Origin: Catonia carolina
Lineage: Eukaryota > Arthropoda > Insecta > Hemiptera > Achilidae
Assembly (NCBI GenBank): GCA_035578175.1
Contig: JAQMRL010000002.1
Span: 77,667,645-77,731,644, forward strand
DNA length: 64,000 bases
Reading direction: 5' to 3'
Shown here: piece after piece, positions 1 through 9,974 of the stretch
How positions within the stretch are numbered: position 1 is the first letter of the stretch
Layout of the letters: each line of letters starts with the position of its first letter
Notes under the pieces: model-generated
The model's database searches: none
What the model saw: only the letters and a program-made list of their open reading frames with translations
Told to the model about the DNA's origin: nothing
Made by a program: the position numbers and the translations under genes

Positions 1-421
1 ATCACTTGTGCTTCGGTCTATGAATCTTTTTAATAATTGTACTTTGTTGCTTTACTTACTCGTTTCTTTGAAAACGTTTGTAAACATTGTGCATCATGAA
101 GGGTTTCTGGGAGAACTAAAATGTTGTTAATCTCTTATAATAATAGTTGTACAGTATTCAGATGAACTGCAGTCCCCTAGCCGTGGGAGTGAGAGAATGC
201 ATAACGCTCTCACTTGCTCAACCCATACGCGCCGTTCCAATAACATTGTCTTTAATTTTACTCATTGTTGTGAGCAAGCGTTTATGGACGCAGAAAACTA
301 ATAAGCAAGATAACGACTGTAGTATGTTTTCAGATTTGGATTATAAAGGTAAATACCTTTGGGCGCATGCGTAGTTATGCCACATATCTCCCTCTCGCTC
401 GCTCGGCTATGGGACCATTAA

Positions 422-985
422 CCCTTTTAGTACAGACGTCCGGAATACAGGACGTCGATATATTTTACGTAGTTATAATATCCGGTTTACCGGACGTCAG
501 TTATGCATAAGTTCCAACGTCCGAATAAGCGAACAGTTGCAAAAAAAATTTTAAACAAAAATTAATGGAATAATGTATTTTGAAACCGTCTCCGTGGCGT
601 GGTGACTTGCGCGCTAGCCTACAAAGCGAAAGGTCCCGGGTTCGATTCCCGGCTAGGGTCTGGAAATTTTAAAACGTTAAAACCACCGTTAAGGTACCAA
701 AATCCACAGTAGGTGCGTAATGACCAAGCTGTCGATGTGACTTTAAAAGCTAAAAAAAAGAATTTATTTTGAATATTTTTAGTGTTAGAACGATTTTTTA
801 CGAACACAATAAAAATTAATTTTTAACAGGACATTTTATTTTTCTGTAACGTTGAAATTTTGGTTAACAATAGCAGGCTTACGCCTGCAAGTTTTCGAAA
901 TAAGGGCTGGCATTTTTGTACTCTCTTATTTAAATTAATGACACTTTAGGTCAAACTGTTAAATATTGTTTCGGCACTTAAAAGG
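422..985. mobile_element. piggyBac-like non-autonomous element with TTAA target duplication
   Basis: It is flanked by TTAA at 418-421 and 986-989. Its ends are inverted: CCCTTTTAGTAC on the left and GGCACTTAAAAGG on the right. TTAA duplication with CCCT/AGGG-type ends is characteristic of the piggyBac superfamily. It has no transposase and carries a tRNA-derived SINE inside. The same end type appears at 16038-17850. Confidence 0.7.
588..762 (+). mobile_element. SINE S3, tRNA-derived
   Basis: A tRNA-like head with a TGGCGTGGTGACTTGCGCG box-A-like stretch and a GGGTTCGATTCCC B box is followed by a tail containing AATGACCAAGCTGTCGATGT and a short A-rich end. Related copies are at 8071, 12908, 21117 (minus), 39655 and 41990. 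It is nested inside the piggyBac-like element. Confidence 0.7.
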
Positions 986-1192
986 TTAATTCATCCGATA
1001 CCAATACGTGGTTTGGAAACATTGATCACCTTTTTCAATTTTTATTTTATTTATTTCTTTATAAATTAATAAAAAAGAATAATGTTTAGGTATAAAATAG
1101 GACAACGAATTTTAAACGAAAATAGTGATAAATAATAATAATAATAATAATTTAGTAGTGATAAAAAGAGATGAACTGAGTGAGTGAGTAGT

Positions 1193-1383
1193 ATGGGTGA
1201 AGTGAAAGTAGCCACCGTAGAGACAATGGAGTCAATTGACAATATGGCTACTCTGCCGGTTTCGCGCGCTCACGGCGGTGGCGGAAGTGACGTCACTCCC
1301 GAAAAGAATAATTTCACTAATAAGGAAATGGAAGCGAAAAAGGGCCGACCGAATTCTCATCCCCCTCAGCAACCACCGACTAG
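1193..1383 (+). CDS. Otop: Otopetrin, probable first coding exon
   Basis: It encodes about 63 residues of hydrophilic N-terminal cytoplasmic tail starting MGEVKVATVETMESIDNM and ending near PPQQPPTR, with no membrane segment. The ATG at 1193 was chosen because the upstream in-frame codon at 1184 is GTG. A three-codon upstream ORF (ATGAACTGA at 1171) precedes it. The exon ends in AG before a GTATGA donor, leaving codon phase 2. The next exon supplies the A that completes an Arg codon, and the joined protein reads straight into transmembrane helix 1. The N-termini of otopetrins vary, so this exon is supported mainly by phase and position. An alternative is an unrelated short ORF beside a chance donor. 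Untranslated exons upstream cannot be seen. Confidence 0.6.
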
Positions 1384-1479
1384 GTATGATTATTTATTTA
1401 ATTTATTAACTGATTTATATCATTATAATTGTAATAAATTTAAATATTTTCAGTGGTAAGTATTCCCAACAAAAGGGTG

Positions 1480-1796
1480 TCAAATATGTAATAAACTAAA
1501 GCTAAATGTGTAATAAACTAAAAAGCGAAATATGTAATAAACTAGAGCTAAATGTGTAATAAACTAAAGCTAAATATGTAATAAACTAAAGCTAAATGTG
1601 TAATAAACTAAAGCTAAATATGTAATAAACTAAAAAGCTAAATATGTAATAAACTAAAGCTAAATGTGTAATAAACATAAGCTAAATGTGTAATAAACTA
1701 AAGCTAAATATGTAATAAACTAAAGCTAAATATATGTAATAAACTAAAGCTAAAAATGTAATAAACTAAAAAGCTAAATATGTAATAAACAAGTCG
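1480..1796 (+). repeat. Tandem array, ~22-bp unit
   Basis: About 14 imperfect units of the type GTAATAAACTAAAGCTAAAT plus AT, alternating TATG/TGTG variants. It starts about 100 bp after the exon 1 donor and ends where a truncated LINE tail begins. There are no spacers and no palindromic unit, so it is a minisatellite. Confidence 0.85.
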
Positions 1797-2075
1797 GGGC
1801 CGGCTTGGATTCGTGAAGTGAAGAAAGACTTAGTGGAGCTGAACCTAACATTGGAGGACCTTGAAAATAATCCGATAACCTGAAAACGATCAAACACACA
1901 AATATCAGGTTAAAAGAAACGATTAGAAAAATACAGAACCCTAGAGTTTTTTCAGATGCTGAACGGGCTGCTAGATCCCAGAGAATGAAGAACTACTGGG
2001 AGAGGATTAGGAGGAAATTGAGGAACTGATATTATTTGACTAAAGTGGTCCAATGGGCCTTACAAGAAAAAAAAT
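1797..2075 (+). pseudogene. 5'-truncated LINE tail (LINE-R, same lineage as 28665-30237)
   Basis: Translation gives fragments resembling the C-terminus of the LINE ORF at 28665-30237 (W-IREVKKDLVELNLTLEDL, then R-MKNYWERIRRK after frame breaks). The 3' end carries the same terminal motif, AGTGGTCCAATGGGCCTTA, as that element. It is a dead tail fragment lying directly against the 22-bp array. Confidence 0.7.
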
Positions 2076-2261
2076 AACTTAATATTTTTTATACGGTTAT
2101 TATGTTCCAAAATTCATTTAATGAATCTATCCAAAAGTGTACTTTGGTCCTTAAAAAATTGCTGTAAAAATTTGTTCATTTCACCTATAATCCGAAAACT
2201 TAAGTGTCCTTATTGTCAACCACCATCCACTTAAAAGATTTTTGTGAAAATTAATTTGCCC

Positions 2262-2830
2262 TTTAATCCTTTATAGTCTTTGGTAAGTATAGGATACTTA
2301 CCACTGTCAATAAGGTCGATTTTATTTAAGGAAAAGCTATGCAGTTGAATCTTATTGGCATTTTATGGTTTTATAGATGTTTTCTGGTAAGTAGGCTATC
2401 CACATTTTAAATAAACGCGCAGCGACAATTTACTTAGTAAGTTGAACGAATGTGGAAAGGATTCATACCAGCGTATGCTACCGTGTCGATCTGTTGTTAC
2501 TGTTTTACAGTTCTTAGAAAATTCGAGTTTTCTACGGGGAAGCAAGCATTCTTGCTAATATAAAGTTAAGATAAGCTATTCTACAAAGTATTTTTTTTTA
2601 TATATTGTACACAAGTTGTTTTAATAAGCATTCTTAACACTAAACATTAGGTGATTCCCATTTCAATAAACTTCCCTTGGTAAGTATATTTACCAGGGCT
2701 TAACATCAACAAAAAATAATTATCTTAGTGTTGTTTTGGCACTAGAAATACATTATTCAAGTCCCTCCCTATAAAGCAACATTTATCATTTTACAACATG
2801 CCCTATATTTCCCCCCCGTAGTACTGCCCT
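2262..2830 (+). mobile_element. P2 piggyBac-like MITE, decayed copy
   Basis: It begins CCCTTTAATCCTTTATAGTC and runs through TTGGTAAGTATAGGATACTTACC to GTAGTACTGCCCT, where a mariner end abuts it. It aligns along its length with the full copy at 18825-19412 and, reversed, with the split copy at 44697-47210. It has no ORF. Confidence 0.65.
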
Positions 2831-3208
2831 ACGAGGGTTATCCGGAAAATAACGTCCGTTTTGAAATGAAAAGTAAACGAGTGAAGATACAAAAACTTTA
2901 TTATATACATATTAAAACTACAGTTTTTCTCTATTTTTCGACATAGTCGCCAAACAGATTCAAGCACTTGTCGTACCTTGGAATAGTCTTTGAAATACCC
3001 TCTGCATAAAAATCTGCCACCTGTGATTGTAGCCAACCATTCACGGCGTTTTGAAGCTCTTCGTCATTGACGAACAGCTGAGATGCAAGCCACGGCTTCA
3101 TGTTCGGGAACAGATGAAAGTCACTAGGAGCCAAGTCCGGGCTGTATGGGGGATGATCGAAAACGTCCCATTTAAACTTGGCCAAAAGTTCATTTGTTCT
3201 TTGAGCTG
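2831..3208 (-). pseudogene. Mariner transposase C-terminal fragment
   Basis: The minus frame encodes about 90 residues ending DKCLNLFGDYVEK. It includes HPPYSPDLAPSDFHLF, which carries the third catalytic Asp of the DD34D triad. The outer end is a mariner terminal repeat (TACGAGGGTTATCCGG). The N-terminal two thirds, including the first two catalytic Asp residues, is missing. At 3208 the sequence folds back onto a second inverted copy. Confidence 0.8.
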
Positions 3209-3340
3209 TATAAGGGCGAGAAAACAAATGAACTTTTGGCCAAGTTTAAATGGGACGTTTTCGATCATCCCCCATACAGCCCGGACTTGGCTCCTAGTGA
3301 CTTTCATCTGTTCCCGAACATGAAGCAGTGGCTTGCATCA
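3083..3340. repeat. Inverted duplication of mariner sequence
   Basis: About 118 bp on the left (3083-3204) is repeated in reverse complement at 3223-3340 with few mismatches, around a short spacer near 3209-3222. Both arms encode the HPPYSPDLAPSDFHLF region. This makes a long potential hairpin within the first Otop intron. Confidence 0.85.
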
Positions 3341-3667
3341 AGTAATAGTAATTCTTCAACTTGTTCTCTACTGACTCTGAAATAATTTTTGAAATATTCA
3401 ACTTGTAAATCGTAGAATATTCGTAGTAAATCGTGTTTCACAGGCTCTCTATTGTGGTAGCTCATCCAAAATCTTGGTTTAGCTTATTTTTCTTATGATA
3501 ATTATAGAGTAACAAGTATCTACTTATTGTATTTATGTAGTCATCATCACTTGAATCGTCTGAAATTATTACTGGAAACGAACAAACAAGAAACTAACCA
3601 CGACTAGCGTGACAATGAAGATGAACAACTGGCTGCCTCGCACAGACCACTGGTAATGGATGCATAA
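3341..3667. other. Unassigned AT-rich intron sequence
   Basis: No ORF, terminal repeat or relationship to other parts of the window was recognised between the mariner fold-back and the LINE that follows. Confidence 0.5.
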
Positions 3668-4748
3668 TCTCTAGATAGATCTTTGTCTTGGGATTTCTAT
3701 ATCAATCAAGTTTGTAGTAAAATATCATCTGGGGTATTTGCACTAAAACAAATTGCCAGATTAAATAATAAAAAATTACTAATGGCAGCTTATCATGGCC
3801 TCATTCTGTCTCATATCCGTTATGGTATCTTAGTATGGGTTATTTCTAGCATGGGTAATATGAATAGGGTTTTTAAAATTTTAAAGAAAGCTATTAGGTG
3901 TATGGTGGGAGCTAACCAGCTAACCTCATCCACACCACTATTTAAGCAGCTTCAATTGCTTACATTTCAATCTCTACATTTTTCAGGTGATTATGTATGT
4001 TAGGCAAAATAATTTTATGCAAAATTTCAATGTTCACAGTCATAACACGAGAAACAGAAATGATTATTATGTGGCTAATTACTCCACAAAATTGTTTGAA
4101 CAAAAACCTACTTACGCAGGGAGAAAATTCATGAATAAATTACCCCAATTTATAAAATGTTGTGAGGATTTGAATTCCTTTAAAAAAATCTGAAAAATTA
4201 CTTGATCAGTGAAACTTTTTATAGCGTACAAGAATTTCTTTCTTGATAGTAGTGATACATTGTGTGATTCTTATATGTATTTCAGGTGTTATAAATGACA
4301 TCTGCCCATAACAGACAGGTGGAGTGTTAAATTATTTACACTCAATCTGTTCGTTGCAGGGCTAAAATAAATAGTTCTGTTTCTTATCGCATGGTCAGTC
4401 AATTAAATGACTGAATCATTTAAGAACAGAAGAGGTAGAGGTGTAAAAGACACCAATCAGAGTTATCTCCTCTGAAAGTAATGAATTTCATTGTACAGCC
4501 AGACCCTGTGGTGAATGAAGTGAAGTTGTCATTTACAGAGTGGAAAATACGTGCTTTTCAGAGGGCTCGGCATGCTGATAAGCGTACTTTTCCACTCGGT
4601 GAGGAAGGCAATGGTAAACCACCTCACTCCTCGTTTTACTTAGTAAAACCTCTACAGGTTGAAACCAGCCTTTCGGCTGTTGACCTAAACAACACATAAA
4701 TGACATGTCCTATACTCCTCATGGAGTCTCCAGGGCGCAAAAAAAAAT
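3668..4748 (+). pseudogene. LINE-J fragment (jockey/CR1-like), with a SINE in its 3' UTR
   Basis: 5'-truncated. It encodes the region after the reverse-transcriptase palm (SLSWDFYINQVCSKISSG, then LSHIRYGILVW) and is broken by a frameshift near 3985 before continuing HNTRNRNDYYVANYSTKLFE. The 3' UTR reappears after the nested SINE as GACATGTCCTATACTCCTC, then CAGGGCGC and poly-A. Copies at 19485-20125 and 25801-26775 are the same family in minus orientation. Confidence 0.8.
4302..4695 (+). mobile_element. SINE S4, complete copy with 11-bp target duplication
   Basis: It is flanked by ATAAATGACAT at 4291-4301 and 4696-4706. It begins CTGCCCATAACAGACAGG and ends GACCTAAACAACAC. There are no RNA polymerase III boxes and no poly-A; the tail is AAC-rich. 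The interrupted LINE 3' UTR gives the insertion's empty-site context. Eight copies exist in this window. Confidence 0.85.
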
Positions 4749-4942
4749 GTACCTCACCCCTTTCATTTCTCGCCTAGCTCACTCCGCTACCCAGTTTCAA
4801 ACCCACTGGCAGTGGAAGACAAATACCTCTTTTCTATAAAAATCTTTCTTAGTGGAAGGACAAAACTATTTTACTCTGTTTTGCTCAACTATTTCATGCT
4901 TATTACCCTTTTGCAGTGAAAGGCGGGCATAACACTAAAGGC

Positions 4943-5137
4943 GGGCATGACCGCATTGGCGCAGTTGGTAACGTGCTCGCCTCTCATCATGCGGTCTTGG
5001 GTTCGAATCCCATTCAGGCATGGCATTTTTTCATACGTTACAAAATAATCATTTCGTCCTTCACCGTCTGCATTAGCAGTAATTGCAAAACAGTCGGACG
5101 TTAAATCAAAAAAAAAAAAAAAAAAAAAAAAAAAATA
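4943..5137 (+). mobile_element. SINE S2, tRNA-derived, poly-A tail
   Basis: The head contains TTGGCGCAGTTGGTAACGTG and GGGTTCGAATCCC, with CTCATCA in the anticodon-loop position (possibly CAT, Met-like). The tail contains CTGCATTAGCAGTAATTGC and AACAGTCGGACGT, then about 30 A. Copies are at 13408, 54112 (minus) and 59568. Confidence 0.8.
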
Positions 5138-5184
5138 ACACTAAAGAAAAACTGTTATTTGTTGGGCGCATTTTAGTGTGATTT

Positions 5185-5500
5185 TTTTCTTTTTAATTCC
5201 TAATTTGTGTACATTGCAATCTGTTCAATTTAGAACAATAAGCAATCCCAGACCCAATCAGATGAGGATGATGTGTATGACATGTAAATGAGACTGTGTA
5301 GTCTTGTACAGACACCTGAGAGAGTATGGTTAATTGAACCCCAACCATCAAAGAACACCAGTAACCACTGTCTAGTATTCAAATTCGTATAAAAGTAACT
5401 ACCTTTACTAGGATTTGAACCAGGAACCATTGTCTCCGAAAGTCAGCTGTTAAACAGCTGACTCGCAGCAACAACTTTACCTCTAGACCAACCCGGTGGG
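5185..5500 (-). mobile_element. SINE S1, tRNA-like head with palindromic arm
   Basis: Read on the minus strand it starts CCCACCGGGTTGGTCTAGAGG. It carries the B box GGTTCAAATCC and ends in AATTCCTAATTTGTGT-type tail sequence plus an A/T tract. Target duplications TTTAGTGTGATTT (5172-5184) and TTTAGTGCGATTT (5501-5513) flank it. Confidence 0.8.
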
Positions 5501-5513
5501 TTTAGTGCGATTT

Positions 5514-6068
5514 AACGCACCATTTATCCTGTGTTCCCAGTTCCCCCTTCAATACATATAATACCATAAATCTTTACATTATAAAAGACTAGGAAGAGAA
5601 ATTTTATTCAAAAATTTGAATTGTATTATTACTTAAGAATGAAGCAGGCGTACTGCGGTGGTACACTTGCCCTTCATTCCAGATGCATTTTGAAAAAAAA
5701 TAATACAAAAGAATTCATATTTCAACAGTGAAAAGACCTTTTTAACTTTTTTTCAACTTTTTGTTAAGAAAGATACAGTATTTTCCCCTTGAATAGAATC
5801 TTTTAATATGACTACATTCATAAGTTTTTATTATGTACGCAATTTAACCTGGTGAAAAAAAGCTTGACTACCCGAGACAAATTTTCCTTCTTCTTTATTT
5901 ATTTATGTATTTATTTACCTACTCATTTTCCATACAAAAGCTTAGAGGCATTTCCATTAGAGCTTACGTGCACACACACCAATTCACCAGTTCAATATTT
6001 TATGTTTGTGTTCAAATAATTTCTCCCATTCCAATTAGGCTTTTATAATTCTGTATCTAACTTAACTT
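5514..6068. other. Intron sequence without recognised features
   Basis: AT-rich with no ORF of note, no terminal repeats and no match to other families in this window. Confidence 0.5.
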
Positions 6069-6082
6069 TAAATTTATTATTT

Positions 6083-6476
6083 GTTGTTGTTTAGGTGATC
6101 AGCCACAAGGCTGGTTTGAACGTGTAGAGGTTTTACTAAGTAAATCGAGGAGTGAGGTGGTTTACCATTGCCATAACTCACTGAGTGGAAAAGTACACTT
6201 ATCAGCATGCCGGGCGCTCTGAAAAGCATATATTTTCCACTCTGCAAATGACACTTTCACTTCATTCACCACAGGGTCTGGCTGTATAATGAAATTCATT
6301 ACTTTCAGAGGAGATAACTCTGATTAGTGTCACAATACACCTCAACCTCTTCTGTTCTTAAATGATTCAGTCATTTAATTGGGTGACCATGTGATAAGAA
6401 ACAGAACTATTAATTTTAGCCCTGCAACTAACAGATTGAGTGTAAATAATTTGACACTCCACCTGTCTGTTATGGG
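6083..6476 (-). mobile_element. SINE S4, complete copy with 14-bp target duplication
   Basis: It is flanked by TAAATTTATTATTT at 6069-6082 and 6477-6490. On the minus strand it starts CCCATAACAGACAGGTGG and ends TAAACAACAAC. This matches the boundaries of the copy at 4302-4695. Confidence 0.85.
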
Positions 6477-6537
6477 TAAATTTATTATTTATTAAATATA
6501 AAATACATTAACATTAACTTATTTACTAATACCCGCA

Positions 6538-7415
6538 TAGGACAAGTCTGTGTGCAGGAATGAGTTGTACATTATTATTAATAAATTATTGATTAGTAAA
6601 ATTACTAAAAATATTTTTAACAATTTTTATTACAGAGCTTACTGAAACTTAATTTACTTATAAAATTTTAACAATTGTATATAATTAAAATTAACAATAT
6701 TATAAAATTTACTTTCAACCAAATAAAATTTACTAAAAACAATATTAATATGCCTACTTTAAAGGGAAACTAGTACAGTGAACCCATGCGAATAAATTCG
6801 CAAATGTTCTTGGGCTTTAAACCCCTATCAATAAAGTTAACAACAAACTTAACCCTTCTTAGAAGAACGGTGAGTAACGACTAAAGTGCAGTATTGTTTC
6901 ATCCTAAAAAGAATGGTTTTAAACTAAAACTTTTTTTTTATTTTTTATTTTTATTTCTATTTAGAAAATTCATAATCTGTTGGAAACAATCAGTGAATGT
7001 GATAACACAAAATTTGGAAAAAATTAAAATGGTAAATAAACGTGAGTGGAGAGGCAGTCCAGTGACAGAATTCCGACGTGATATAATATAAGTGTAGCAT
7101 TTAGAACACTGTAATGGATAGTCAATTACAGTACTACGTTAATTGATGAGGTCCCTGCTCCATCCACGTTTTAGAAGTCTGAATACAGACTGTCTGTATT
7201 CTGAATACAGTCTGAAGACAAGTCTGGGTGCAGGAATGAGTTGTATATAATTATGAATAAATTATTGATTAGTAATTACCAAAAATATTTTTAACAATTT
7301 TTATTACACAGCTTACTGAAACTTAATTTAGTTATAAAATTTAAAAAATTGTATATAGGTAATTAAAATTAACAATATTATAAAATTTACTAAAAACAAT
7401 ATTAATATGCCTACT
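6538..7415 (+). repeat. Direct duplication of a ~210-bp AT-rich segment
   Basis: 6538-6763 and 7214-7415 are near-identical: GACAAGTCTG..GTGCAGGAATGAG through AACAATATTAATATGCCTAC. Between them lies about 450 bp containing a small palindrome (7180-7215) with CTGAATACAG motifs on both arms. No ORF was assigned. Confidence 0.8.
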
Positions 7416-7621
7416 TTTTTATTGGATTGTTTGGGAGAGTCTGCGTAGCCAGATTTGATATCAGTGGGTTATGGTGGTTCACAAGTTTCTTCCTAAATTT
7501 TGTGCATATAGAGTTTTAAGAAAACGTCATTTATGTAGGGTACGTTTTTAGGGTGTATTTTTGTAGGGTATGTTTTTATGTGAGCGTAGCGTTTTATTGG
7601 TTACGTAATAGGGGGCATTAA

Positions 7622-8273
7622 CCCTTTCAATCCCAAAATTTTTAAATTTATACAAAAAATTATGTATACATTGTTTCATAAATTTAAGTGTAATAAAAAA
7701 TCACTTTTAGACCTTCAGCTTTTTTGATGGCGTGACAAAAAAGTGTGATAGATACGCCACATTAGGCTTGATGGTATGAAAGTTCCCAAAAATATGATTA
7801 AGTAAAATCATGTTCAGGGTTCCTACACAAAATATATTCTCTTACTTATATTTGTAGCAAAAAACTAAATATGATTTTAATATTAAAGTCATTATTTAAG
7901 ACTTAAAATATTTTACAACGAAAATATATTGGTAAAATGGATAAAATCACTATTTACTAAAAGTCTAAAAATGTACTTGTACATACATACAACAAATTCG
8001 AAGAAATGCTACTTTATTTTAGTTAATGAACACGAATATTTGAAACGAAAATTAACTTTAAAAAAAACTGATGATCGCCTCCGTGGCACAATGGTCAGCA
8101 TGCTACACTCCAAAGCGAAGATCTTAGGTTCGATTCCTGGCTAGGGCACAGAAAATTATTACACTTCACACCCAGCGTTCTTTCATCCAAAGAAGTTACT
8201 AACACCTAACATTTTCATGGCTGTAATTGGGTCACTCCAATGTGACTGCTATGGCACACTCGGTTAGAAAGGG
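7622..8273. mobile_element. Possible piggyBac-like non-autonomous element
   Basis: TTAA (7618-7621) precedes CCCTTTCAATCCC. The right end is GGTTAGAAAGGG followed by TTTA, a one-base change from TTAA. A tRNA-derived SINE lies inside. The evidence rests only on the ends. Confidence 0.4.
8071..8225 (+). mobile_element. SINE S3 copy, divergent
   Basis: The head CCTCCGTGGCACAATGGTCA and B box GGTTCGATTCC match the S3 head at 588. The tail is poorly conserved. Confidence 0.6.
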
Positions 8274-8350
8274 TTTACTATCCTCCGTAAAAGCTTTGAT
8301 TGGAAACGCTGAATTTTTGCTAATGTCGATTAAACTAAAACTTTAGATAA

Positions 8351-9163
8351 AATCTGGTGTGAAACACTCACACAACTTTCTCTTGCCAATGCAAATAATT
8401 AATAATAAACCTAACATTATTAATAAAATATTAGAAATAAACAAAAACTAACCTCAAAAACATAACCTTATTTTAATCATGAGTGAATGACGCAAAATGA
8501 CAATCGAACTCAGTTTGGCTTAAAAATACGGAAAATCACGCTTTCACGCTAAACTAGGCTCTGTAGAGAAAAATGCTCTAAACAAAAGTTGTAGATCTTT
8601 TAATTTTCTATAACTTTTATTATATACACTTTTGTTGTAAAATGCATACTAAGACCGAAATGTTAAAAAAATCGATTTTTCTCACGTTTTCGTGAGAGAA
8701 AAAAACAGAAAATCGTTTACGTGAAAACAGCCTCACCGAGAATTTCAGCAAACATGGCGCCTACCCTATCTTGTAGAGAATAAAAAATTGAGTAAAATAG
8801 GCGATTTTAAAAAAAATCGTAGGACCAGTTTTTGAGAAAATCGCAAAAAACTGAAAAATTATACGAATAAACTACTACTTCCGGTTGACCGATTTTGAGG
8901 AAAATGTTCGTGTCGCGTCCGGTAGTGGTATGTAACTTAAGTTTCAAGTTTCAAGTTCGTACGATGTTCCGTTCTTGAGATATTCTGTTCACACACACAC
9001 ACACACACAGACACACAGACACACACACAGACCAATCGCTAAAAACATGTTTTTTGGATTCAGGGGGTCTGAAAACGTATAGATCCGGTGAAAACTCGAT
9101 TTCGAAAAATCGACATGAAAACAATACTTTCCTTCCTATATATTCATATAGGCAAGAGAAAGT
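8351..9163 (-). mobile_element. H1, Helentron/DINE-1-like element
   Basis: In element orientation (minus), the 5' part starts ACTTTCTCTTGCC with a CCTATATGAATATATAGG palindrome. It contains an internal TG/CA microsatellite (about 8991-9030). It ends with the complementary GGCAAGAGAAAGT, a GTGTGAGTGTTTCACAC hairpin and CCAGAT. It is shorter than the other copies because one internal module is missing. No ORF is conserved across copies. Confidence 0.7.
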
Positions 9164-9239
9164 AAAAATAACTTTCACACAATGTCTACCGACAGAGTGT
9201 GTGCCACAATGAGAAGAGAGGTACACATATCCTGTTAAA

Positions 9240-9400
9240 GGGGTAATTTTGGGAGAACCGCATTACATAACGTTGTAAACGGAATTTAATCTTTTTATTT
9301 TGTAAATTGAAGCTCATATTAGCATGAATTTTAAGTTTAGAACTTTTGGACAAATCAGGAAAGAATACTTTTTAAAACCATGTAAAAATTATAAAAATCC
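9240..9400 (+). repeat. Dispersed repeat, mate at 22940-23080
   Basis: About 140 bp (AACGTTGTAAACGGAATTTAATC through TTTTAAAACCATGTAAAAATT) occurs in reverse complement at 22940-23080. Both copies lie close to an H1 element end. Confidence 0.7.
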
Positions 9401-9440
9401 GTTCGGTAGAACTCTTTGTCTACTATCTTCAGTAGACTTG

Positions 9441-9744
9441 CCCACTGGGTTGGTCTAGAGGTAAAGTCGTCGCCAAAATCAGCTGTTTAGCAGCTGATTT
9501 TTGGAGACGAAGGTTCCTGGTTCAAATCCTAGTAAAGGTAGTTACTTTTATACGGATTTGAATACTAGACAGTGGTTACCGGTGTACTTTGATGGTTGGA
9601 GTTCAATTAACCATACTCTCTAAGTGTGTCTGTACAAGACTACACCTCATTTACACATCATCGTCATCTCATTGGGTCCATGGGGTTGCTTATTGTTCCG
9701 AATTGAACAGATTGCAACGTACACACACTAGGGATTAAAAAAAG
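9441..9744 (+). mobile_element. SINE S1, full copy
   Basis: It begins CCCACTGGGTTGGTCTAGAG and has a palindrome AATCAGCTGTTTAGCAGCTG in the anticodon-arm position, then GGTTCAAATCC. The body contains ACTTTGATGGTTGGAGTTCA and it ends in an A-rich tract. Confidence 0.8.
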
Positions 9745-9974
9745 TAGAACTCTGTATTTCGTTGTTAATAGAATTCCCATTTAAAATACAGTGGAAGCGA
9801 TTTTGTGTTTTTTAAATATATAGATAGATTACAGTATTTTCTACAAAAAATCATCCTCTTAGCTCACTAAAACACTATGTAGGATACAAACTATTATACA
9901 AGTAATTAGCTATTACTTATTATTACTTATTAATTAATAGTAATTCAATAGTTATTATTAAAATTAACAATTTC

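Larger units (their letters stand above)
159..1003 (+). mobile_element. MITE-A copy, split by a nested piggyBac-like element
   Basis: The left part (159-417) starts CAGATGAACT, continues GTCCCCTAGCCG and runs to CGGCTATGGGACCA. The right end resumes at 990-1003 (TTCATCCGATACC) after a TTAA-flanked insertion. The uninterrupted copy at 43095-43352 ends GGGACATTAGTTTGTCTGATACC-like, so joining the two parts gives a complete element of about 270 bp. Other copies are at 21311-21842 (minus) and 47621-48297. No coding capacity is visible. The superfamily is not determined. Confidence 0.75.

Noticed and set aside
1171..1179. ATG at 1171 as the otopetrin start
   Set aside because: It reaches a stop after two codons; the ATG at 1193 opens the long frame.
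1480..1796. Regular repeats that could suggest a CRISPR-like array
   Set aside because: The units are contiguous with no spacers, and the window is a eukaryotic intron.
4943..5020. tRNA-like sequences as functional tRNA genes
   Set aside because: All are followed by shared SINE tails and A-rich ends, and their acceptor stems do not pair well.
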